Below, piece after piece: positions 1 to 6,071 of a stretch of 6,071 nt of DNA. Position numbers and translations under genes: made by a program. The notes below the pieces were generated by a model. It saw only the letters and a program-made list of their open reading frames with translations, made no database searches and was not told the origin of the DNA. Within the stretch, counting starts at the first letter, position 1. Every line of letters begins with the position of its first letter. This DNA comes from Chloroflexota bacterium. Its GTDB lineage: Bacteria; Chloroflexota; Anaerolineae; 4572-78; J111. The stretch is from NCBI GenBank assembly GCA_003695455.1, contig RFJF01000441.1, positions 1-6,071 on the forward strand, read 5' to 3'.

Positions 1-417
<417 letters not shown>

Positions 418-420
418 CAA

Positions 421-2205
421 ATGTTACTCCAAAAAGCCAGCTTCGCTCTAAAATTCAAATTGATATTTTTGCTGGCGCTGATTGGCAGTGTATTGGTTGG
501 CCCGGCAATTTTAACGCAACCGGCCCAGGCGCAATCGCCCATCACGGCCAAAGTTGACCGCACCACCCTTGCCGCCGATGACCAACTGGTACTTACGGTA
601 ACCATCAGTGGCGATTTTTTGACCATTCCCCAACCGGAATTGCCGGACATGGAATTTGTGGTGGTGGGCAGCAGCAAATCCACCCAGGTCAGCATTGTCA
701 ACGGCAAAATGACCTCGCAGGGGGTGTTTATTTACCGGCTGCAGCCGCTGGCCGAAGGCGCACTGCAGATTCCGCCGGTCAGCGTGAACATTGGCGGGCA
801 GATTTTTCAGTCTGATCCCATTGAGGTTGAAGTGCTGCCCGGCGGCGCGCAGGTTGCGCCGCCCACCGAACCCAACCGCGCTTCTCCGCAGTCACCAAAC
901 GGCCAGGATTACTTTGTTGAAGCCGAAGTGGATAACGACATGCCATACCTGGGGCAGCAGGTTATCTACACCTTTCGGTTGTACCAGGCCATCAACTTTT
1001 TTGGTCAGCCCGATTATCGTCCGCCGTCATTTACCGATTTCTGGAGCAGCGATATTCTGGACCAGCCCCATTACAACACCGATATAAACGGCCAAAACTA
1101 CCTGGTTACCGAAATCCGCACCGCTATCTTTCCGGCCAATCTTGGTCAGATTACCATTGAGCCGGCCCGGCTGGTGATTCCCGGCGGCCTGTTTAACCCC
1201 GATGTCAAACTTGAGGCCAACCCGGTTACAGTGAATGTGCAACCTCTGCCGGAAAACCCGCCCGACGATTTTTCCGGCGCGGTGGGCCAATTTCAAATTT
1301 CTGCCAGCCTCAGCGACGACAAAACCAAAGTCAATGAACCGTTGACGCTGGTAGTGGAAGTTGAAGGCGTAGGCAACATTGAAACCATCACCGAACCGCC
1401 CCTGCCCGACATGCCGGACTGGCGATTTTTTGAAAGCCAGTCCACCACCTCGGTAGACACCAGTGAGGGGATTTTGCAGGGTATGCGCCGGTTTGAACGG
1501 TTGATTGTGCCGGGGCGGGCCGGCGAGCAGCAAATTCCCCCCATCCACTTCAGCTTTTACAACCCCCAGGCCGGTGAATACCAGACCGCGCAAACAGACC
1601 CCATTCCGGTGAACGTTTTGCCTGACGATTCTGAACAGACGCTGCCGCTGGTTTCCGGGGTTGACCCGCGCAGCCGGCAGCCGGTTGAATTGCTGGGGTC
1701 AGACATTCAGCACATCAAGCCGGTGCCGTTTGCACTCAGCACGCCACGGGTTCTGAGCGCGGCCGGTCAGGTAGTCTACTGGAGTTTGTGGGTGCTGCCC
1801 CTGTTTGTGATGGGCGCGGCGTTTGTGTGGAAACGGCGGCAGGTGCGGCTGGAACAGAACCCGGCCTACGCGCGCGCGCTGTTTGCCAAAAAGAAAGCGC
1901 TGGAAATCCTGGCCGAAGCCCAACACAACGGCGCAGGCGGCGCAGCCGCCGCCGGTCGGGCGCTGCTGGGCTATCTGTCTGACAAACTCGATTCACCCAC
2001 GGTGGGGTTGACCACCGGCGAACTGCTGGCCCTGCTCAACCGGCGCGGAGTTCCCGCTGAACTGGTTGAGCGGGTACAGCAGGTGCTGCAGCGGGTTGAT
2101 GTGGGACGTTTTGCGCCCGTTTCTGCCGGCGACCAGCAAGCCATTATTGCTGAAACCCGGCTGCTGATTGGCGACCTTGAAAAATCCTTTGGAAAACCAC
2201 GATGA
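421..2205 (+). CDS. batD: BatD family protein (aerotolerance-operon membrane protein)
   Basis: The protein has 594 residues. Residues 1-37 form a signal peptide: basic start, hydrophobic core around 14-30, and AQA before Q38. Residues about 40-400 are a beta-rich extracytoplasmic region. It opens with an 'ITAKVDRTTLAADDQLVLTV' type strand pattern, typical of BatD, and continues as successive Ig-like segments (about 40-140, 160-275 and 290-400) with repeated 'IPP' and 'DPIxVxVLP' strand ends. One hydrophobic helix at about 449-470 is followed by KRRQVR, so by the positive-inside rule the last 120 or so residues are cytoplasmic and helical. In the family, BatD works with BatA, BatB, BatC and BatE and was linked to oxygen tolerance in Bacteroides; its biochemical role is unknown. 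The gene starts 3 nt after the upstream TPR gene and its stop overlaps the batE start, so the three are almost certainly co-transcribed. The start is supported by the signal peptide and the AGAGGA site. There is no sign of frameshift. Confidence 0.85.
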   Translation: MLLQKASFALKFKLIFLLALIGSVLVGPAILTQPAQAQSPITAKVDRTTLAADDQLVLTVTISGDFLTIPQPELPDMEFVVVGSSKSTQVSIVNGKMTSQGVFIYRLQPLAEGALQIPPVSVNIGGQIFQSDPIEVEVLPGGAQVAPPTEPNRASPQSPNGQDYFVEAEVDNDMPYLGQQVIYTFRLYQAINFFGQPDYRPPSFTDFWSSDILDQPHYNTDINGQNYLVTEIRTAIFPANLGQITIEPARLVIPGGLFNPDVKLEANPVTVNVQPLPENPPDDFSGAVGQFQISASLSDDKTKVNEPLTLVVEVEGVGNIETITEPPLPDMPDWRFFESQSTTSVDTSEGILQGMRRFERLIVPGRAGEQQIPPIHFSFYNPQAGEYQTAQTDPIPVNVLPDDSEQTLPLVSGVDPRSRQPVELLGSDIQHIKPVPFALSTPRVLSAAGQVVYWSLWVLPLFVMGAAFVWKRRQVRLEQNPAYARALFAKKKALEILAEAQHNGAGGAAAAGRALLGYLSDKLDSPTVGLTTGELLALLNRRGVPAELVERVQQVLQRVDVGRFAPVSAGDQQAIIAETRLLIGDLEKSFGKPR

Positions 2206-3002
2206 GATATGTGCGAATTCTGCGGGCCGCTGTGCTGGCGGTGTGGCTGGTTGCCGGGGTGGCAGTTCCCGCGGTGGTGCTGGCGCAGAACCCGGTAACA
2301 CCCACCCAGGCAATGGAAGCGGCCAACAAAAATTACGAGGCCGGCGAATATCAGCAAGCCATTGATATTTATCAAACTATTCTGGATGCCGGAATTGAAG
2401 ACAGCGCCATTTATTACAATTTGGGTAATGCCTACTTTAAACAGGGTGATTTGGGTCGCGCAATTCTGAATTATCGCCGGGCCTACCGGCTGGACCCACG
2501 AGACAGCGCCATCACTGCCAATTTGGCTATTGCCCGTTTGCAAACACTTGACCGGCTGGATAACAATACCGGCGGCGGCCTGACCAACCTGGTGCAGGTT
2601 GCCGAAGAATGGCTCACCCTGCGCGAGGCGGCAATGCTGGCGCTGTTTTTATGGCTGCTAACCAGCGGGCTGCTCACGGCAGCCATTCTGTCGCGGCGGT
2701 TCCGCAAGGTTGCGCTGTGGAGCGCGGCCGTTACCGGTTTCTTTTTGGTGGCGGGCTTGTTTTCAATGGCCAACCGCTACTACACCGAAAGTACATATCC
2801 GGCAGCGGTGGTGGTGGCCCGTGAGGTAGATGTGACCAGCGGGCCGGGAACATCTGAGCAGTATGTGGTAGAGTTCAACCTGCACGCCGGCGCCGAGGTG
2901 CAGGTGGTGAATATTCGGCCCAACTGGCGGCAAATTGCCCTGCCCGGCAACGATTTTCAGGGCTGGGTTCCGGCCGATGCCGTTGAGCAGGTCAGTAATT
3001 AG
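2202..3002 (+). CDS. batE: BatE-like protein: exported TPR protein with two membrane helices and a C-terminal SH3-like domain
   Basis: The protein has 266 residues and its ATG overlaps the batD stop (ATGA, 2202-2205). No strong separate ribosome site is visible, so translational coupling is likely. Residues 1-28 are a signal peptide ending VLA before Q29. Residues about 34-110 are TPRs: ANKNYEAGEYQQAIDIYQ, then a textbook unit around YYNLGNAYFKQGDLGRAILN and YRRAYRLDP. Hydrophobic helices lie at about 142-163 and 169-190, separated by the basic turn SRRFRK, which should face the cytoplasm. This places both the TPRs and the C-terminal domain outside. Residues about 203-266 (VVVAREVDVTSGPG...GWVPADAVEQV) are a bacterial SH3-like domain with the usual GPG turn and GWV motif. 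This architecture is that of BatE. A partner-binding scaffold role within a Bat complex is inferred. It is the last gene of the operon, followed by a terminator 15-45 nt downstream. Confidence 0.82.
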   Translation: MRYVRILRAAVLAVWLVAGVAVPAVVLAQNPVTPTQAMEAANKNYEAGEYQQAIDIYQTILDAGIEDSAIYYNLGNAYFKQGDLGRAILNYRRAYRLDPRDSAITANLAIARLQTLDRLDNNTGGGLTNLVQVAEEWLTLREAAMLALFLWLLTSGLLTAAILSRRFRKVALWSAAVTGFFLVAGLFSMANRYYTESTYPAAVVVAREVDVTSGPGTSEQYVVEFNLHAGAEVQVVNIRPNWRQIALPGNDFQGWVPADAVEQVSN

Positions 3003-3016
3003 AAACAGGTTGAAAT

Positions 3017-3046
3017 AAAAAACGGCGGGTGCAACCCCGCCGTTTT
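3017..3046. terminator. Bidirectional rho-independent terminator between batE and aspS
   Basis: An 11-bp perfect stem (3019-3029 with 3036-3046; core CGGCGGG/CCCGCCG flanked by AAAA/TTTT) closes a 6-nt loop (TGCAAC). Read on +, the GC stem is followed by TTTT. Read on -, it is followed by TTTTTTATTT, the stronger T-tract. It fills the 47-bp gap between two convergent genes, so it can end both the bat operon and aspS transcripts. Confidence 0.88.
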
Positions 3047-3049
3047 AAG

Positions 3050-4822
3050 TTACCGCAATTTAATGTGCAGTTCTTTTAACTGCTGTTCAGAAACATCGGT
3101 GGGCGCACCGGCCATCAAGTCGCTGGCGGACTGGCTTTTGGGGAAGGCAATCACTTCGCGAATGTTGGGCTCGCCGGCCAGCAGCATTACCAGCCGGTCA
3201 ATGCCGGGGGCAATGCCGCCGTGCGGTGGCGTGCCAAACTCAAACGCTTCCAGCATATGCCCAAATCGGTGGCGCGCTTCTTCCATCTCCAGCCCAATCA
3301 GTTCGAACACCTTTTCCTGCAAATCCCGCTGGTGAATTCTGATGCTGCCGCCGGCTACTTCGTAGCCGTTGAGCACCAAATCGTACTGCTGGCCGCGCGC
3401 CGCGCCGGGGTCGCTGTCCAGCAGGGGAATATCTTCCACCATCGGCGAGGTGAACAGGTGGTGGCTGGGGTCCCACCGGTTTTCGTCGGCGTTCCACACC
3501 AGAAACGGAAAATCAACCACCCAGCAAAAGGCCAGCACGTTGTCGTCTCGCAGACCCAGCCGGCTGCCCAGTTCCAGCCGCAGCCGCCCCAGCGATTCGT
3601 TGGCAATTTCAAACGTATCGGCTACAAACAACAGCAGGTCACCGGCGTTACCCTCAAGTTTTTGGATGAGCGCGGCGGTTTCTTCCTCTGACAAAAACTT
3701 GGCAAACGAGGAGCGTTCCACGGTCGGCCGGCCCTTTTTTTCACCCACAATTAGCCAGGCCAGCCCCTTGGCCCCAAAATCCTTGATAAAATCGCCCAAA
3801 TCGTCAATTTGTTTGCGGCTGTAGCTGCCCAGCCCGGTGGCGTTGATGCCCTTCACAATGCCGCCGGAAGCTACCGTGCCGCTGAACACCTTGAAACTGC
3901 TGTTGGCTACAATGTCGCTGACATCCTGCAACTCCAGCCCAAAACGGATGTCCGGGTTGTCGCGGCCAAAGCGGGCCATTGCTTCGTGGTAACTGAGCCG
4001 GGGGAACGGTTTGTGCAACAGAGGTTTGTTGGCCACGTTTTCTACCAGCCCGGTCATGAGCCGTTCAATCAGGTTCATCACATCATCGCGTTCCACAAAG
4101 CTCATTTCCATATCAAGCTGGGTGAATTCCGGCTGGCGGTCGCCGCGCTGGTCCTCGTCTCGGAAGCAGCGCGCAATTTGAAAGTAGCGGTCGTAGCCGG
4201 CAATCATCAGCAGTTGTTTGAGCTGCTGCGGGCTTTGCGGCAGGGCGTAAAACTGGCCGGGGTGTACGCGGCTGGGCACCAGATAATCGCGCGCGCCTTC
4301 GGGGGTGGTTTTGAACAGAATGGGGGTTTCAATTTCTACAAACCCTTCACCGGCCAAAAAATTGCGGATGTACCGCACCGCCTCGTGGCGCAAAATAATG
4401 TTGCGCTGCATCCGTTCGCGGCGCAAATCCAGGTAGCGGTAGCGCAGACGGATGGCTTCATCCACGGGCGTTTCTTTGTTGATGTCAAACGGTGGCGTTT
4501 TGGCCGCGTTCAGAATTTTCAGGCTGTGCCCTTCCAGCTCGATGGCGCCGGTATCCAGCCGGGGGTTTTCCTGTCCGGCCGGCCGCAGGCGCACCCGCCC
4601 CGACACCTGAATGACGTACTCGTTGCGCAGGGTTTGGGCCAGTTCGTGCATCTGGTGGTTAATGTTGGGGTCAAACACAATCTGGGTCAGTCCCCAGCGG
4701 TCGCGCAAATCAATAAAAATCAGGCCGCCGTGGTCCCGGCGGCGATGAACCCAGCCAGACAGCGTGGCCTCCTGACCTTCCTGTTCGGGCCGAAGTTGGT
4801 TGCAGGTGTGTGTGCGGAACAT
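3050..4822 (-). CDS. aspS: Aspartyl-tRNA synthetase, bacterial type, probably non-discriminating (Asp/Asn)
   Basis: The 590-residue length is normal for bacterial AspRS. The N-terminal OB-fold anticodon-binding domain covers about 1-105 ([11 protein letters not shown]...IDLRDR). The class II core follows: motif 1 around 160-169 ([10 protein letters not shown]), QSPQ at 196-199, and motif 2 at 220-235 (FRDED...RQPEFTQ, with Arg221). The bacterial GAD insertion covers about 285-405. GGSIRIHQ is at 491-498, and motif 3 is at 536-543 (GIAPGIDR, with Arg543). It activates Asp with ATP and charges tRNA-Asp in the cytoplasm. His31 and Gly83 align with the His/Gly pair of Pseudomonas-type non-discriminating AspRS, where E. 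coli has Leu30 and Lys81, so charging of tRNA-Asn as well is plausible (inference). The ATG at 4822 is chosen because the protein then begins [10 protein letters not shown], as family members do, and AGGGGAG lies 5 nt upstream. The frame stays open to a GTG at 4915, but that overlaps the candidate promoter. Confidence 0.97.
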   Translation of the reverse strand: MFRTHTCNQLRPEQEGQEATLSGWVHRRRDHGGLIFIDLRDRWGLTQIVFDPNINHQMHELAQTLRNEYVIQVSGRVRLRPAGQENPRLDTGAIELEGHSLKILNAAKTPPFDINKETPVDEAIRLRYRYLDLRRERMQRNIILRHEAVRYIRNFLAGEGFVEIETPILFKTTPEGARDYLVPSRVHPGQFYALPQSPQQLKQLLMIAGYDRYFQIARCFRDEDQRGDRQPEFTQLDMEMSFVERDDVMNLIERLMTGLVENVANKPLLHKPFPRLSYHEAMARFGRDNPDIRFGLELQDVSDIVANSSFKVFSGTVASGGIVKGINATGLGSYSRKQIDDLGDFIKDFGAKGLAWLIVGEKKGRPTVERSSFAKFLSEEETAALIQKLEGNAGDLLLFVADTFEIANESLGRLRLELGSRLGLRDDNVLAFCWVVDFPFLVWNADENRWDPSHHLFTSPMVEDIPLLDSDPGAARGQQYDLVLNGYEVAGGSIRIHQRDLQEKVFELIGLEMEEARHRFGHMLEAFEFGTPPHGGIAPGIDRLVMLLAGEPNIREVIAFPKSQSASDLMAGAPTDVSEQQLKELHIKLR

Positions 4823-4827
4823 TCTCT

Positions 4828-4834
4828 CTCCCCT
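4828..4834 (-). promoter_or_regulatory. Strong Shine-Dalgarno site for aspS
   Basis: On the - strand AGGGGAG ends 5 nt before the ATG at 4822. It decides the start in favour of 4822 over the upstream in-frame GTG at 4915. Confidence 0.8.
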
Positions 4835-4839
4835 TGTAT

Positions 4840-4881
4840 AAAAAATTTGGGGGGCTGCAAATCTGCGGGCAGCCACCCCAA
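4840..4881 (-). terminator. Terminator-like hairpin plus T6 in the aspS leader (possible attenuator)
   Basis: On the - strand, GGCTGC (4874-4869) pairs with GCAGCC (4858-4853) around a 10-nt loop. After a single mismatch the stem continues with GGG (4878-4876) against CCC (4851-4849), then after another mismatch with TT (4881-4880) against AA (4847-4846). TTTTTT follows directly at 4845-4840, and the aspS ribosome site begins 5 nt later. The position, downstream of the candidate promoter and just before the ribosome site, is that of an attenuator rather than of a terminator for the upstream gene, although the latter is possible. The structure is read by eye with no folding energy computed. 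Confidence 0.5.
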
Positions 4882-4905
4882 CGTGAGCGCTCAACAAGCG
4901 ATGAA

Positions 4906-4934
4906 ATTTTAGCACAAAATAGCAAATGCCAAAA
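4906..4934 (-). promoter_or_regulatory. Candidate sigma-70-type promoter for aspS
   Basis: On the - strand a -10-like TAAAAT occupies 4911-4906, preceded by GTGC. TTGGCA lies 15 nt upstream (4932-4927), or TTTTGG 17 nt upstream (4934-4929). The surrounding region is AT-rich in an otherwise GC-rich window. Transcription would start near 4899 and give a leader of roughly 75-80 nt containing the hairpin at 4840-4881. The -35 element is imperfect and the spacing choice is uncertain. Confidence 0.45.
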
Positions 4935-4957
4935 GTTTTGTGATTGCACAGCAGAGC

Positions 4958-5007
4958 AAAAATCGGAACGCGGATGACACGGATAAAACAGATGCGCGCA
5001 GATTTTT
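4958..5007. repeat. Dispersed-repeat-like block with inverted ends
   Basis: The block is bounded by a perfect 7-bp inverted repeat, AAAAATC (4958-4964) and GATTTTT (5001-5007). Inside are degenerate units built on the theme CGGAT: GCGGATGACA, CGGATAAAACA, GATGCGCGCA. Intergenic ATCCGCGT/ATCCGTGT-type strings of this style recur in many environmental bacterial genomes, from memory rather than a search. With only one copy in the window, its repeat status is unproven. Confidence 0.4.
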
Positions 5008-5063
5008 AAAGAGTCGGACAGTCTCTGGGGGGACGGCAACGAGAATGAAACCGGAATTCATTT

Positions 5064-5117
5064 GCCATTCGCTGAATCGCCATTCGCTGAATCGCAGAAT
5101 CGCTGAATCGCTGAATC
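5064..5117. repeat. 54-bp compound tandem repeat (15-mer x2, then 8-mer x3)
   Basis: Two exact adjacent copies of GCCATTCGCTGAATC (5064-5078 and 5079-5093) are followed by three octamers: GCAGAATC (5094-5101), GCTGAATC (5102-5109) and GCTGAATC (5110-5117). The octamer is also the second half of the 15-mer, so the array is five octamers, one with a single change, with a 7-nt GCCATTC inserted before the first two. Non-coding; function unknown. Confidence 0.9.
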
Positions 5118-5183
5118 ACTTATTTACAGCGGAGGATTGCTTCAAGCGTTCTACCCGAACATCCTGTGTGTGGTTACAAAGTT

Positions 5184-6071
5184 TTACGGGTTTTTTGGTC
5201 GAAATGTGGCCCGCGCCGCCCAGATTCCGGCTGCGGCAACAATTGCCAGCAGCGTTGCCCAGGCCAGCCGCCCGCCCCAAATGACGCTGGCCGGCCGGTA
5301 CTCCAGCGAGATGTTGTGCGCCCCGGCGTTGGGCAGGTACACCCCGCGCAGCAGGCCATCCACCCGCGCCACCGGCACAGGCGCACCGTCAACCACGGCC
5401 GTCCAGCCGGGGTACCAGATTTCACTGAGCACCAGCCAGCCCGGTCCATCGGTGGCGGCGGCCAGCCGAATCCGGTCCGGGGCAAAATGCGTCACCTCTG
5501 CCGCCGACGCGGGCCGGGGGGTGTTGAGGGTGGGAGCATCGCCTTCTGTCAGTACCACGGCCTGCACATCCGGCAGCGATTCCAGTTGGCCCAGCCAGTC
5601 ACTTTGCACGGGCTGGGTTTGGTAGGCTACCCAGGCCCGGGGCAGCGCCAGCCGGTTGCGGTAGATAAAGGTGCGCCCAATCTGCGCTTCTGCGGCCAGC
5701 CCCTCCCACGCCATGGGGAACTCTGCCGCCAGATATTTGACGTTCAGCAGGCCCAGCAATTTCAGGCTGGGCTGCACATCCCGCAAGGCGCTTTCCGGCG
5801 GGCCGTCAAAATGGGGAATAGTCACGCTGAAGCCGGGATCGCCGTAGCCGCCGGCGCGGGCCATAAATTGATCCACCACCGCCAGATGCACCGGCTCCAC
5901 GCCGTCGGCCAGATGCAGGTTGAAGGCGGCGGCGGTCTGCATGGGCAGGCTGTAGCTGGGCGAGTAAACCCGGAACGGCCCGGGCTGTTCGGCCAGCGCA
6001 GCGGCGGCTTCCCGGCCGGGGGCCAGCGCCGTATCTCGCGAGATGAATTTCATCATTCCCGCGTCAAACGA
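5184..6071 (-). CDS. YfhO-like polytopic membrane protein, C-terminal part (N-terminus beyond window)
   Basis: The frame is open to the window edge and ends at TAA (5186-5184), giving 295 visible residues. A methionine pair at 6056-6051 is probably internal, because coding potential continues upstream and YfhO-like proteins are much longer with many N-terminal membrane helices. The visible part matches the family's extracytoplasmic C-terminal region: FRVYSPSYSLP at about residues 33-43 from the edge, LLNVKYLAAEF at about 108-118, a WYPGWTAVVDGAPV segment at about 219-232, RGVYLP at 242-247, and a final transmembrane helix near 5214-5273 followed by a short basic tail. These WYPGW-VDG and RGVYLP strings are what identifies it. 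Family members resemble GT-C-fold glycosyltransferases, and Bacillus YfhO acts in lipoteichoic acid glycosylation; the substrate here is unknown. It lies 361 bp upstream of aspS on the same strand and probably forms a separate transcript. Confidence 0.72.
   Translation of the reverse strand, partial: SFDAGMMKFISRDTALAPGREAAAALAEQPGPFRVYSPSYSLPMQTAAAFNLHLADGVEPVHLAVVDQFMARAGGYGDPGFSVTIPHFDGPPESALRDVQPSLKLLGLLNVKYLAAEFPMAWEGLAAEAQIGRTFIYRNRLALPRAWVAYQTQPVQSDWLGQLESLPDVQAVVLTEGDAPTLNTPRPASAAEVTHFAPDRIRLAAATDGPGWLVLSEIWYPGWTAVVDGAPVPVARVDGLLRGVYLPNAGAHNISLEYRPASVIWGGRLAWATLLAIVAAAGIWAARATFRPKNP

Larger units (their letters stand above)
4823..5183. other. 361-bp intergenic region between the YfhO-like gene and aspS
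   Basis: No convincing gene is found on either strand. From the aspS side it holds the ribosome site, the hairpin/T-tract, the promoter candidate, an A/T-bounded repeat-like block (4958-5007), a weak dyad around 5010-5026 and a 54-bp tandem repeat (5064-5117). No clear terminator with a T-tract follows the YfhO-like stop at 5184. A small GTTC/GAAC hairpin near 5149-5161 is too weak to call. Confidence 0.7.

Noticed and set aside
3809..4912. A 367-residue open frame on the + strand
   Set aside because: It lies wholly antisense to aspS and its leader. The aspS translation has all class II motifs, while this frame resembles no family I recognise; long antisense frames are common in GC-rich genes.
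4823..4915. N-terminal extension of aspS to a GTG at 4915
   Set aside because: The extra 31 residues have no family counterpart, would be translated through the hairpin and promoter region, and the ATG at 4822 has a strong ribosome site.
4912..4934. Sigma-54 promoter (TTGGCA followed by TTGCT on the - strand)
   Set aside because: The GG and GC dinucleotides are about 7 nt apart rather than the required spacing of about 12, so it does not fit a -24/-12 element.
5010..5026. Dyad AGAGTCGGACAGTCTCT as an operator or mobile-element end
   Set aside because: Only four outer base pairs match before mismatches, there is no second copy in the window, and no regulator or transposase gene is nearby.
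5064..5117. CRISPR array
   Set aside because: The units are only 8-15 bp and directly abutting, with no spacers of regular length.
4940..5284. A 114-residue + strand open frame across the intergenic region
   Set aside because: It is built from the tandem repeat and antisense YfhO sequence, has no clear ribosome site and shows no protein-like pattern.
6051..6056. ATG pair as the true start of the YfhO-like gene
   Set aside because: The reading frame continues open to the window edge and the visible protein is only the C-terminal part of the family architecture.

Overview
The window looks like a chromosomal segment from a free-living, GC-rich bacterium. I lean towards Chloroflexota (Anaerolineae-like) because a Bat-type operon sits beside a YfhO-like membrane protein with an LLNVKY segment. 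That assignment is inference from gene content and family resemblance, not from a search.

Layout. Positions 1-3002 (+ strand) are the 3' part of a Bat ('Bacteroides aerotolerance') type operon. It holds the tail of a TPR protein with a very glutamine/glycine-rich C-terminus (1-417, truncated by the window edge), then batD (421-2205), then batE (2202-3002). The genes are packed with a 3-nt gap and a 4-nt ATGA overlap, as expected of one mRNA with translational coupling. A GC-rich hairpin at about 3017-3046, with A/T runs on both sides, sits in the 47-bp gap before the convergent gene and probably terminates transcription from both directions.

Positions 3050-4822 (- strand) encode a complete 590-residue bacterial-type aspartyl-tRNA synthetase (aspS). 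It has His31 and Gly83 at the two positions linked to non-discriminating AspRS enzymes, so it may also charge tRNA-Asn with Asp for a GatCAB amidotransferase. A 361-bp non-coding stretch follows (4823-5183). It contains a strong Shine-Dalgarno site, a terminator-like hairpin plus T6 tract directly in front of that site, a candidate sigma-70-type promoter, an interspersed-repeat-like block (4958-5007) and a 54-bp tandem repeat (5064-5117). Positions 5184-6071 (- strand) are the C-terminal 295 residues of a YfhO-like polytopic membrane protein whose N-terminus lies beyond the window.

How the genes work together. The Bat proteins are envelope proteins. BatD and BatE are each predicted to be exported and membrane-anchored, with large extracytoplasmic domains. 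In this family they act with BatA/BatB (VWA proteins) and a MoxR ATPase, presumably encoded upstream of the window. aspS and the YfhO-like gene are functionally separate neighbours on the opposite strand. I see no clear new multi-gene system. The most interesting points are the aspS leader (possible attenuator with a T-box-like GGGTGGC string), the predicted non-discriminating AspRS, and the repeat cluster in the intergenic region.
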